A stretch of 7,035 nucleotides of DNA from Methanocellales archaeon (GTDB lineage Archaea > Halobacteriota > UBA148 > JAJOKI01), in assembly GCA_021129915.1 (NCBI GenBank), contig JAJOKI010000026.1:1-7035 (forward strand). The letters run 5' to 3'. The notes under the pieces were generated by a model. The model made no database searches. It had not been told where the DNA came from and saw only the letters and a list, made by a program, of their open reading frames with translations. The translations under genes and the position numbers were made by a program. Positions within the stretch are counted from its first letter, which is position 1, and each line of letters opens with the position of its first letter. Below, piece by piece: positions 1 to 6,017 of the stretch.

Positions 1-815
1 AGTTTCTGACCCCACTTTTCATCCATTTTTTTAAGTTCTTTGAGCAATTCGTCCCTACGGGCTTTGAGTCGGTTCAGTTCTTCATTTATCTCTTCGATGG
101 CATAGGGAGGCTTGCCATCAAAATATCCCATCTCGATCTCGTTGAAGATATGTCCCTTTAAGATATCGTCAAGCTTCTCCCTGTTTTCAGAGAGCGTTGT
201 GATGACCGTTATGTAACGCCCGTCGGCCTCCTCCTTGAGCAGTAGAATATCGATGTCCGCTTTGCCGACCTTCTCTACAAAATGGTCATAATCCTCAGGC
301 TCAATCGTCCCTGCGACGATGTATAGATATCTTGATTCGCCCAGATAGCTGAGGTCGAAATCAAACGGCTTTAACAGCTCGACGTAGCCCCGTTGCACCA
401 TCAACGAATCGATGCGCTCCTTTATGGTGGACAGCTCGCTCTTAATGCTGATGGCGTCTTTCACTTTGTCTAATATACCATCTGTTTCATCGAGCAGCTG
501 ATCGACATCTCTCTTTTTTACAGGGGTTTTAATAACGGGTGCGGGGCGGAACAATTCCTTTAATATGCTCGTTTTATCCTCTCGAACTTCCTCTAGTGTA
601 CTAAGAATGCGGTCGACCCTCAGTTTATATTCTGTGCACTTCCCCATTTTGGGATGTGTCTCACCCTGTTCTAAAATGGCGCTAACATCGCTCTTCGAAT
701 CCCGTATACTTGTAATTTCCATGATTCCTGCTTCATGAAGGGCAAAAATAAGCCTCTCTTGGTATGCCCGATGCACGATTATCGTCGCGCTCTTCATTTC
801 AGCAGGAAAAAGCAC
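1..815 (-). CDS. atpI: A1Ao-type ATP synthase subunit I (a-subunit), N-terminal part, runs off the left edge
   Basis: Membrane stator subunit of the archaeal ATP synthase. Its C-terminal membrane half carries the ion half-channels, and its N-terminal half anchors the peripheral stalks. Only about 271 codons are present, all from the cytoplasmic N-terminal domain; the family is usually about 600-700 residues, so the membrane helices lie outside the window. The protein begins MLFPAEMKSATIIVH if read from GTG at 815, which matches the usual family opening (a short ML-x-P-x-x-M lead, then a beta strand and a helix of type YQERLIFALHEAGIMEI). Alternating charged coiled-coil segments follow, then an alpha/beta domain (RYLYIVAGTIEPEDYDHFVEKV). 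I chose GTG 815 over ATG 797 because a GGAGG sits 6 bases ahead of it and nothing like an SD precedes 797. The GTG shares one base with the atpH stop TAG, so the two are probably translationally coupled. Identity is firm; the exact start is likely. Confidence 0.9.
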   Translation of the reverse strand, partial: MLFPAEMKSATIIVHRAYQERLIFALHEAGIMEITSIRDSKSDVSAILEQGETHPKMGKCTEYKLRVDRILSTLEEVREDKTSILKELFRPAPVIKTPVKKRDVDQLLDETDGILDKVKDAISIKSELSTIKERIDSLMVQRGYVELLKPFDFDLSYLGESRYLYIVAGTIEPEDYDHFVEKVGKADIDILLLKEEADGRYITVITTLSENREKLDDILKGHIFNEIEMGYFDGKPPYAIEEINEELNRLKARRDELLKELKKMDEKWGQK

Positions 816-1132
816 TAAATTCCTCCAACCACTTTTTCTACGATATATTTAGCAGCTTCTGCGACCCCGCGCTCTGCCTGCTTTTTGATTCTTTCCGCCT
901 CTTTTTCTCCCTGTTGCTTGATTTTCTTTGCCTCATTCGTCGCAGTTTTCTCTGCCTTTTCTTTGGCATCCTGGACGGCGTCTATTGCCTCTTTTTTCCT
1001 CCGGAGGACGAGTTCTTCGGCATCTTTTTGCGCTTTTTTTACGTTCTTTTCGGCATCGGACCTGGCCTTCTCCACCATATTCAGTGCCTCGACCTCTGCC
1101 TTTTTGAGCATCTCAATCTCGCTTTGCACCAT
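815..1132 (-). CDS. atpH: A1Ao-type ATP synthase subunit H (peripheral stalk)
   Basis: 105 residues, rich in Ala, Glu and Lys, almost entirely one long helix with heptad/hendecad spacing (e.g. EKARSDAEKNVKKAQKDAEE). It has no membrane segment and ends in a short hydrophobic tail, KYIVEKVVGGI. In the family, H pairs with subunit E in a right-handed coiled coil that forms the peripheral stalk holding the A1 head to subunit I. Length (about 100-110 aa) and position directly before atpI match the archaeal aha/atp operon order H-I-K-E-C-F-A-B-D. The ATG at 1132 has GAGG 7 bases upstream (1140-1143). It is the first gene of its operon in this window and is transcribed away from minD. A low-complexity coiled coil alone would be ambiguous; the atpI neighbour makes the call safe. 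Confidence 0.9.
   Translation of the reverse strand: MVQSEIEMLKKAEVEALNMVEKARSDAEKNVKKAQKDAEELVLRRKKEAIDAVQDAKEKAEKTATNEAKKIKQQGEKEAERIKKQAERGVAEAAKYIVEKVVGGI
822..826 (-). promoter_or_regulatory. Shine-Dalgarno GGAGG for atpI
   Basis: GGAGG on the minus strand lies inside the last codons of atpH, 6 bases before a GTG at 815-813 that is in frame with the atpI reading frame. The in-frame ATG at 797-795 has only CCTGCTGAA before it, so this site argues for the GTG start. Confidence 0.75.
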
Positions 1133-1294
1133 CGGTAGTCCTCGAAATTGTTGAATAAATATGAACGTATGATTTCACATTTAAAGTTTGTCCTTTTTGG
1201 ATTAAATATGTTTAATAGAACACTAAGACATTGATTTGGTCGATACGAGAATATAGGCAAGTTCTTATCGGTAAAAAATAAAAAAGAGATACAC
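1133..1294. promoter_or_regulatory. Divergent promoter region between the ATP synthase operon and minD
   Basis: 162 bases without a gene, AT-rich relative to the flanking genes. Going left, TATA-like candidates on the minus strand are CTTTAAATG (about 1178-1187) and CATATTTATTC (about 1155-1165); the first would give a leader of roughly 20-25 bases containing the atpH SD. Going right, GAATATAGG (1249-1257) would place the minD start site near 1279, about 16 bases before the ATG. The minD ATG has only a weak SD-like GAGAT. A palindrome at 1201-1216 lies between the two promoter sides. TATA assignments are by eye and not unique. Confidence 0.55.
1201..1216. repeat. 16-bp palindrome ATTAAA-TATG-TTTAAT between divergent promoters
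   Basis: Perfect 6-base arms (ATTAAA / TTTAAT) flank a 4-base centre. It lies between the candidate TATA boxes of atpH and minD, where a dimeric repressor or activator could act on either. It is AT-only in the arms, so chance occurrence in AT-rich spacer DNA, or use as a TATA element (AACATATTTAA on the minus strand), is also possible. Confidence 0.45.
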
Positions 1295-2083
1295 ATGGTG
1301 GCTAAAGTATATACCATCGCATCGGGCAAGGGTGGCACGGGGAAGACGACGATTGCGGTCAACCTTGGCACTGCCCTTGCGATGTGCTCTGATTTCAGCG
1401 AAAAAAAGGTTGTTATAATAGACGCAGATATCGGCATGGCCAATCTGGGATTTGTTCTCGGACTGGAAAAGAGCGCGACGACATTGCACGAGGTGTTGGC
1501 TGGAAAGGCCGATGTCGAAGATGCAATGTACGAGGGAATGGGCGGAGTTATGGTCATCCCCAGTGGCATTTCTTTGCAGGGCTTCCAGAATTCCAAGCCT
1601 GAGAAACTCAGGGATGTGGTAGATGCACTTCGTGAAACAGCTGACTTCATATTAATCGATGCGCCATCTGGGATTAGCAAAGAGAGCGTGGTGCCCTTGA
1701 CCATCGCTACTGAAATCTTATTGGTCGTAAATCCGGAACTCACATCGATAGCGGATGCTTTAAAAACCAAAGTGCTGGCAGAGGAGTTTGGCGTCAAAGT
1801 GGGTGGAGTCATCGTTAACCGGGTGAAGAGAGACAGGAACGAATTGCCGAGTAAAAAGGTGGAGGAGCTGTTGGGGACCCGGGTCCTCCAAGAGATTCCA
1901 GAGGACATGAGGGTTAAAAAATCCGCGTCGTTCAGAACCCCAGTAGTAGTTGCGACTCCAAATTCATCGGCTGCCAAGACATTCAAGAGATTGGCTATGA
2001 CTTTGCTTGAAGAGAGGTATGGTAAACTTGAAAAGAAGGGTTTTGTCGAGAGATTGAAGGACTTATTTAGATTTGGGCCGTAA
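1295..2083 (+). CDS. minD: MinD-family ParA-type ATPase with C-terminal membrane-targeting helix
   Basis: 262 residues, the usual MinD size. The deviant Walker A GKGGTGKTT is at residues 11-19 with both lysines (K12, K17). Switch I/A' motif IIDADIGMANL has D43 and D45. The Walker B strand FILIDAPSG has D122. These mark a ParA/MinD P-loop ATPase that dimerises on ATP binding. The last 16 residues (KKGFVERLKDLFRFGP, 247-262) form an amphipathic helix: F250, V251, L254, L257 and F258 on one face, with K/R around it. This is the pattern of the bacterial MinD membrane-targeting sequence. In archaea MinD does not pair with MinC/MinE; Haloferax MinD4 positions archaella and pili. The next genes encode a pilus motor and platform, so a positioning role like that of TadZ is likely, though the bacterial TadZ receiver domain is absent. 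Start: ATG 1295 has a weak SD; GTG 1298 is the alternative. Confidence 0.92.
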   Translation: MVAKVYTIASGKGGTGKTTIAVNLGTALAMCSDFSEKKVVIIDADIGMANLGFVLGLEKSATTLHEVLAGKADVEDAMYEGMGGVMVIPSGISLQGFQNSKPEKLRDVVDALRETADFILIDAPSGISKESVVPLTIATEILLVVNPELTSIADALKTKVLAEEFGVKVGGVIVNRVKRDRNELPSKKVEELLGTRVLQEIPEDMRVKKSASFRTPVVVATPNSSAAKTFKRLAMTLLEERYGKLEKKGFVERLKDLFRFGP

Positions 2084-2085
2084 TG

Positions 2086-2097
2086 CTTTATTTTTAC
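2086..2097 (+). terminator. T-rich tract after minD
   Basis: CTTTATTTTTAC begins 3 bases after the minD stop, and a second T-rich run follows near 2110-2116. Archaeal intrinsic termination mainly needs T-runs in the coding strand and no stem. The tract, together with a separate TATA box downstream, suggests that minD and the pilus operon are at least partly separate transcripts. Confidence 0.45.
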
Positions 2098-2163
2098 ATT
2101 GAAAGTGGCTTTTCTTGATATAATTTTCACGCATAATATTATTTAGCGTTCCCCATGTCGGTA

Positions 2164-2177
2164 GCTATAAATATAGC
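2164..2177 (+). promoter_or_regulatory. TATA box of the pilus operon, embedded in a palindrome
   Basis: GCTATAAATATAGC has perfect arms GCTATA / TATAGC around AA, and contains TATAAATA (2166-2173), a good match to the archaeal TATA consensus. A start site about 26 bases downstream would fall near 2195, giving a short leader of about 10 bases that holds GGTGG (2196-2200), an SD-like site 4 bases before the ATG at 2205. No strong purine-rich BRE is seen upstream. Confidence 0.6.
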
Positions 2178-2204
2178 AGTTCCTCTACATCTTCTGGTGG
2201 TAAA

Positions 2205-3926
2205 ATGGTATCAAAAGAAATACTGGACGAACTAGTCGCACATCAAAAAATCGATAAAAACAAGTTAAAAGCGAGAATCACCCGTCCAAAAATCTCTAAA
2301 AAGGTCGAGATAGCCGAGGGGGCATGGCTGAAAGCAGCAAGAGATGTCACGGTTGAGCCAACATGGTTCGAGCGCGTGTTCGGGAGGGCAGAGGAAGCCG
2401 AGAGATATGACCTGCAAAAGCACGGACCATTGGTCGACCTCAGTGTGCCAACAGGTATGGAGCTAATTGAGACTTACCCAGTTAATGAGCCCTATGCGTA
2501 TACTAGAGTTATGTATGAACCAGCCACACACGAATATTGCTACCATGTTATCGAGCCAAAGTTGACTGAGGGTGAACAAAAGCTCCTCAGTGAACTTCAA
2601 GATCGATTGATCGAGACATTAGACATGGACTTGAAGGGCGTTGATAGGCAAGGTGCACTGCAGTATCTGACCAGTCGCATCAACGAGTTTTTACGAAGTC
2701 ATCACGTTGATCTCACTCCTGTCTCAAAGGAGAAGATCATGTACTATACGACGCGCAAGTTTTTGGGATATGAAGAGATTGACCCGATAATGCGCGATAC
2801 CAATATAGAGGATATTTCTTGTGACGGTCCCAATATCCCCGTCTTCATATATCATAAAAAGTTTGGGTCAGTTAGGTCCAACGTGACCTTTGAGGACGCG
2901 GCTCAATTGGACTCATTTATCATCAAGCTCGCTCAGATCTGTGGACGACATATATCCATCGCGGACCCATTACTTGACGGAACATTGTCAGACGGTTCAA
3001 GGATTCAGTTGACATTGGGGAAGGAGATAACCACGCGTGGTAGCACGTTCACGATAAGAAAGTTCAGAGAAAGCCCGTTTACACCGCCCGAGCTCATCGA
3101 ATCCAACACGCTCTCAGTAGAGGCGATTGCATATCTTTGGTTGGCTGTAGAGAATGCTAAAAGCATTATCTTTGCTGGTGGCACAGCCTCTGGAAAGACG
3201 ACGACTCTCAACGCTGTCTCACTGTTCATTCCACCAGAAGCGAAGATCGTCTCAATCGAGGATACTCGCGAGCTGAATCTAATGCACCAGAATTGGATCC
3301 CTGGGGTTGTGCGTGAGACATTTGGCAAAGAGGGGAGCATCGATATGTATGACTTGCTTCGTTCCGCACTCAGGCAGCGTCCTGAATTTCTGATCGTGGG
3401 CGAGATCAGGGGTGAAGAGGCGTATGTGATGTTCCAGGCGATGACTACTGGGCACACGACATTCTCGACCATGCATGCAGATTCAGTAACTTCGGTTGTT
3501 CATCGATTAGAGAATCCGCCAATCAACATTCCACGAATATTGATTAAATCACTGGACATCATCTGCATAAACGTCCAGACATATGTTAGTAAGCAACGAG
3601 TTCGACGGACGAAGACAATCATAGAGGTTGTAGGTATGGACCCACATACAAACGAGCTTCTAACCAATGAAATTTTCTGCTGGGATTCCTCTGATGACAA
3701 ATTCAAATATTCTGGTCACTCATATGTTTTGGAGAGGATAATGAAAGAGCGTGCTTGGGATAATAAGGAACTGGAAGACGAACTCAAGAGACGGCAAGAT
3801 ATATTGAAATGGATGGTGTCAAAGGGGATCAAACATTACGAAGACGTTACAAAAATCGTGGTTATGTACTATCAGGAACCAGAAGAGTTGATGAAGACGG
3901 TTAAGAGGGAGTTGTATGGCAGTTAG
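2205..3926 (+). CDS. Archaeal type II/IV secretion system (pilus) motor ATPase, TadA/ArlI/GspE superfamily
   Basis: 573 residues, typical for archaeal pilus/archaellum motor ATPases. The N-terminal ~110 residues are variable, followed by the family's beta-rich N domain (YPVNEPYAYTRVMYEP near 91-106; YHVIEPKLTEGEQ near 113-125). DGSRIQLTLG and RGSTFTIRKF (about 263-287) precede the catalytic core. Walker A is GGTASGKTTT at 325-334 (K331), the Asp box IEDTREL at 351-357, Walker B FLIVGEIRGEE at 395-405 (E400), and the His box GHTTFSTMHA at 416-425 (H417, H424). All catalytic motifs are intact, so it should be an active hexameric ATPase. The long charged C-terminal helical region (about 505-573) is common in archaeal members. 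It drives fibre assembly from the cytoplasmic face, working on the platform proteins encoded next. It overlaps the next gene by 11 bases. The split two-gene platform makes it more Tad/Epd-like than archaellum ArlI. Confidence 0.95.
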   Translation: MVSKEILDELVAHQKIDKNKLKARITRPKISKKVEIAEGAWLKAARDVTVEPTWFERVFGRAEEAERYDLQKHGPLVDLSVPTGMELIETYPVNEPYAYTRVMYEPATHEYCYHVIEPKLTEGEQKLLSELQDRLIETLDMDLKGVDRQGALQYLTSRINEFLRSHHVDLTPVSKEKIMYYTTRKFLGYEEIDPIMRDTNIEDISCDGPNIPVFIYHKKFGSVRSNVTFEDAAQLDSFIIKLAQICGRHISIADPLLDGTLSDGSRIQLTLGKEITTRGSTFTIRKFRESPFTPPELIESNTLSVEAIAYLWLAVENAKSIIFAGGTASGKTTTLNAVSLFIPPEAKIVSIEDTRELNLMHQNWIPGVVRETFGKEGSIDMYDLLRSALRQRPEFLIVGEIRGEEAYVMFQAMTTGHTTFSTMHADSVTSVVHRLENPPINIPRILIKSLDIICINVQTYVSKQRVRRTKTIIEVVGMDPHTNELLTNEIFCWDSSDDKFKYSGHSYVLERIMKERAWDNKELEDELKRRQDILKWMVSKGIKHYEDVTKIVVMYYQEPEELMKTVKRELYGS

Positions 3927-4776
3927 TGCGTTTCAGAGGCTCGCATACAATATTTTTGGGGAGAGCCTCAAATCAAAGCGAGAAAAATATTATGGCCTTC
4001 GGCAAGACCTCCAAGGAGCACGGATGGATGTCACGTTTGAGGTATATCTTTCCACTGCCATGCTCTGTGCGATGATAATTGGGTCCGCCAGCATCGTCAT
4101 CGCTCTTATGGTCGTACATGTGTTTTGGGTCTTTAATATGGTAACCGTAGCTCTTTCCATCTTCACTGGCTCTGGACTCGGTGTTTTGACATATCTTGGG
4201 TTTCTGGTTTTGCCCGTCATGCGAAAGGCCCAGCGAAAGAGGTATATTGACGCCACATTGCCGCACGCCGTCAACTACATAGCTGCGATGGCAGGGGCAG
4301 GTGTGACGCCACTGAGGATATTTCGTTCATTGGCCAGGTCTGAGATATATGGCGAACTGGCGAAAGAAGCACGATATATAATCAGGGACGTTGATTTGTT
4401 TGGACGTGACCTAAATGCCGCCATAAAAAACGTAGCTGCGACAACCCCGTCCCAGAAATTACAGGAGTTCTTACAAGGTGTCATCACGACGAGCACGGCT
4501 GGTAGCGAACTTGAGCCCTATTTCAGGCTCAAAGCTGATACATACATGACCGAAAAACGAATGGCTCAGAAGGATTTCATCGGGACATTGGGGTTTATTG
4601 CCGAGACGTATGTGACGGCATTTGTCGCCGGACCATTATTCCTTATCGTAATATTGTCAATCATGTCGATGATGGGTGCTGAAATTGTGTTGTTGTATTT
4701 AGTCATCTATGTCATGATACCTCTGGGAAGTGGGATAATCATGCTCATGGTAGAGGTTACCACCCCTGGAGCGTGA
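3916..4776 (+). CDS. Pilus platform membrane protein 1 (T2SSF domain, TadB/TadC/ArlJ-like)
   Basis: 286 residues. About 45 cytoplasmic residues come first, then two membrane helices (about 45-69 and 73-99). A basic boundary (MRKAQRKRY) leads to the cytoplasmic T2SSF helical bundle (about 111-220; IDATLPHAVNYIAAMAGAGVT is a typical opening with its Gly/Ala-rich turn). Two more membrane helices follow (about 222-250 and 254-280). The T2SSF domain docks on the motor ATPase hexamer and transmits its rotation or extraction stroke to pilin subunits in the membrane. The ATG at 3916 lies inside the end of the ATPase gene (11-base overlap) with GAGGGAG 4 bases upstream, implying coupled translation. 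The archaellum ArlJ is a single longer protein; this ~290-residue form resembles the separate TadB and TadC. Confidence 0.9.
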   Translation: MAVSAFQRLAYNIFGESLKSKREKYYGLRQDLQGARMDVTFEVYLSTAMLCAMIIGSASIVIALMVVHVFWVFNMVTVALSIFTGSGLGVLTYLGFLVLPVMRKAQRKRYIDATLPHAVNYIAAMAGAGVTPLRIFRSLARSEIYGELAKEARYIIRDVDLFGRDLNAAIKNVAATTPSQKLQEFLQGVITTSTAGSELEPYFRLKADTYMTEKRMAQKDFIGTLGFIAETYVTAFVAGPLFLIVILSIMSMMGAEIVLLYLVIYVMIPLGSGIIMLMVEVTTPGA

Positions 4777-4780
4777 TTAA

Positions 4781-5707
4781 ATGAAAGACGAAGTCCAGGA
4801 TGAACTGTTAACGAGGCTGAAACCAAGATGGTGGACGAAGCTCGTGCGGTTCATCAAAGAAGCCATCGAAGCGCCAGAAGACATGCTCCTCAGAAATCCA
4901 GCCTTTGCGTTGGTATTCAGCGTGCCTGCCGCACTTGTCTTCTTGATATTTGGCATGCAGGTGGTCTGGGGCACTCCCAAGGTTGACGATGTCATCATAT
5001 TTACGGTGTTGATTGCGATTATCCCTCCTGGAATCTTTCAATATATTAGATACAAGGATATCAATAAAATCGAAGAGCGCTTTCCGGACTTTATGCTGGA
5101 AATGGCTGAACTCAATCGAGCGGGGATGACACTTCCGCATGCCCTGGGCGTTGTGGCAAAGGGCGAATATGATGCATTGACGCCAGAAATCAGGAGGATG
5201 GATGCAATGATATCGTGGGGCATCCCGTTTGGGCAAGCGTTGCAGAACTTTGCCCGACGAAAAAAAACACTGATGATCCAGCGGTCCGTCTCGATGATCA
5301 CACAAGCAGAGCGTGCTGGGGCTAACATTCCTGATATACTCGAGTCAACGGCAAAATACGCCCGGGGGTCGAAGGTCATTGAGGATGAACGACGGGGGAG
5401 TATGTTCCTGTATGTTGTGATAAGTTATATGGCGTTCTTCGTATTTCTTTTAATCGTTTGGATTCTATCAACGGTCTTTATACCTGTTATGGCTGAGGCT
5501 GGTGCCCTTGCAGGTCCAGGGGTGGGTTTTTTGGCTGGATTCGACCCAGCCATATATACGCGACTATTCTTCCATGCCGCAGTAATCCAGGCATTCACAT
5601 CTGGATTGGTCGCAGGAAAGATAGGAGGAGGGGGCATCACTGCTGGACTAAAACACTCGGTAATCCTCATGATATTTGCATATGTGGTGTTTGCTTTTAT
5701 CAGGTAG
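4781..5707 (+). CDS. Pilus platform membrane protein 2 (T2SSF domain, TadC-like)
   Basis: 308 residues and a diverged paralogue of the preceding gene with the same plan. A charged amphipathic N-terminal segment (about 1-38) comes first, then membrane helices at about 41-61 and 70-88. The T2SSF bundle starts at IEERFPDFMLEMAELNRAGMT (about 97-117), continues through AERAGANIPDILESTAKYAR (about 176-195), and is followed by helices near 209-236, 261-278 and 290-307. The conserved Pro-Asp-Phe and the two Gly turns (RAGMTLPHAL, RAGANIPDIL) are the family's repeated half-motifs. It would pair with protein 1 as a hetero-oligomeric platform over the motor ATPase. The gene starts 4 bases after the previous stop; GGAG plus GTGAT (4768-4777) serve as SD. 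It is the last gene of the plus-strand operon; no pilin or prepilin peptidase follows. Confidence 0.9.
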   Translation: MKDEVQDELLTRLKPRWWTKLVRFIKEAIEAPEDMLLRNPAFALVFSVPAALVFLIFGMQVVWGTPKVDDVIIFTVLIAIIPPGIFQYIRYKDINKIEERFPDFMLEMAELNRAGMTLPHALGVVAKGEYDALTPEIRRMDAMISWGIPFGQALQNFARRKKTLMIQRSVSMITQAERAGANIPDILESTAKYARGSKVIEDERRGSMFLYVVISYMAFFVFLLIVWILSTVFIPVMAEAGALAGPGVGFLAGFDPAIYTRLFFHAAVIQAFTSGLVAGKIGGGGITAGLKHSVILMIFAYVVFAFIR

Positions 5708-5748
5708 TGATGAGAATTTTGTCCGATAACATCCGAACACGATAAATC
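5708..5748. other. Short convergent intergenic gap
   Basis: 41 bases separate the pilus operon from the convergent two-gene operon. No convincing terminator stem is visible and T-runs are short on both strands (ATTTTG on plus, AAAATT/GATTTA on minus), so read-through into the opposite operon is possible. Confidence 0.4.
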
Positions 5749-6000
5749 TCATTGTTTTGTAAATCGTGATGGCCGAAAACAGATGTATATGGCAAAACAA
5801 TAAAGGGCAGTAGACCATATCATCATCGATTTTAGCAAGATATTCGGGTCAAGATAGATTGGCATGGGGATAAATCCGAGAAGCGCAGCCCCAATATACA
5901 TAACTACTACATAGGTAAATGAGGTAAGAATGAGGGCCAGCTCACCCCATCCAAAGTACCACTTGCTGGTTGCCCTTTTTCTTACCTGCCTGCTCTCCAT
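5749..6000 (-). CDS. Small two-helix membrane protein of unknown function
   Basis: 83 residues if started at ATG 6000. A basic N-terminus (ESRQVRKRATSKW) precedes a membrane helix at about 20-46 (ELALILTSFTYVVVMYIGAALLGF). A short PMPIYLDPN loop follows, then a second helix at about 56-75 and a basic tail RPSRFTKQ. Both ends are positively charged, so both should face the cytoplasm, with a short external hairpin. I do not recognise the family. It lies 17 bases downstream of the KaiC-like gene on the same strand, so the two form an operon. Start: GTGAT (6005-6009) lies 4 bases before ATG 6000 and fits the end of the archaeal anti-SD pairing region. A GTG at 6009 would add three residues but has no SD. 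A possible membrane anchor or sensor for its neighbour is a guess from context only. Confidence 0.7.
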   Translation of the reverse strand: MESRQVRKRATSKWYFGWGELALILTSFTYVVVMYIGAALLGFIPMPIYLDPNILLKSMMIWSTALYCFAIYICFRPSRFTKQ

Positions 6001-6017
6001 TAATATCACTGATTTAT

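Noticed and set aside
764..1154. Two open frames on the plus strand opposite atpH
   Set aside because: The Phe/Leu/Ser-rich translations are the mirror of the Glu/Lys/Ala-rich AtpH coiled coil. They are not membrane proteins.
1081..2130. Long open frame (about 349 codons) on the minus strand antisense to minD
   Set aside because: It lies opposite a clear MinD gene, overlaps the start of atpH, is very rich in Ser and Thr in a low-complexity way, and shows no domain or SD. It is a shadow of the MinD codon pattern.
4808..5379. Open frames on the minus strand opposite the second platform gene
   Set aside because: No recognisable domain, no SD, and full overlap with a well-supported T2SSF gene.
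5722..5736. Short direct repeat TCCGA-TAACA-TCCGA in the convergent gap
   Set aside because: Five-base units are too short to call a repeat and do not form a stem.
6001..6009. GTG start at 6009 for the small membrane protein
   Set aside because: No SD precedes it, while GTGAT is well placed before ATG 6000; this GTG is itself part of that SD.
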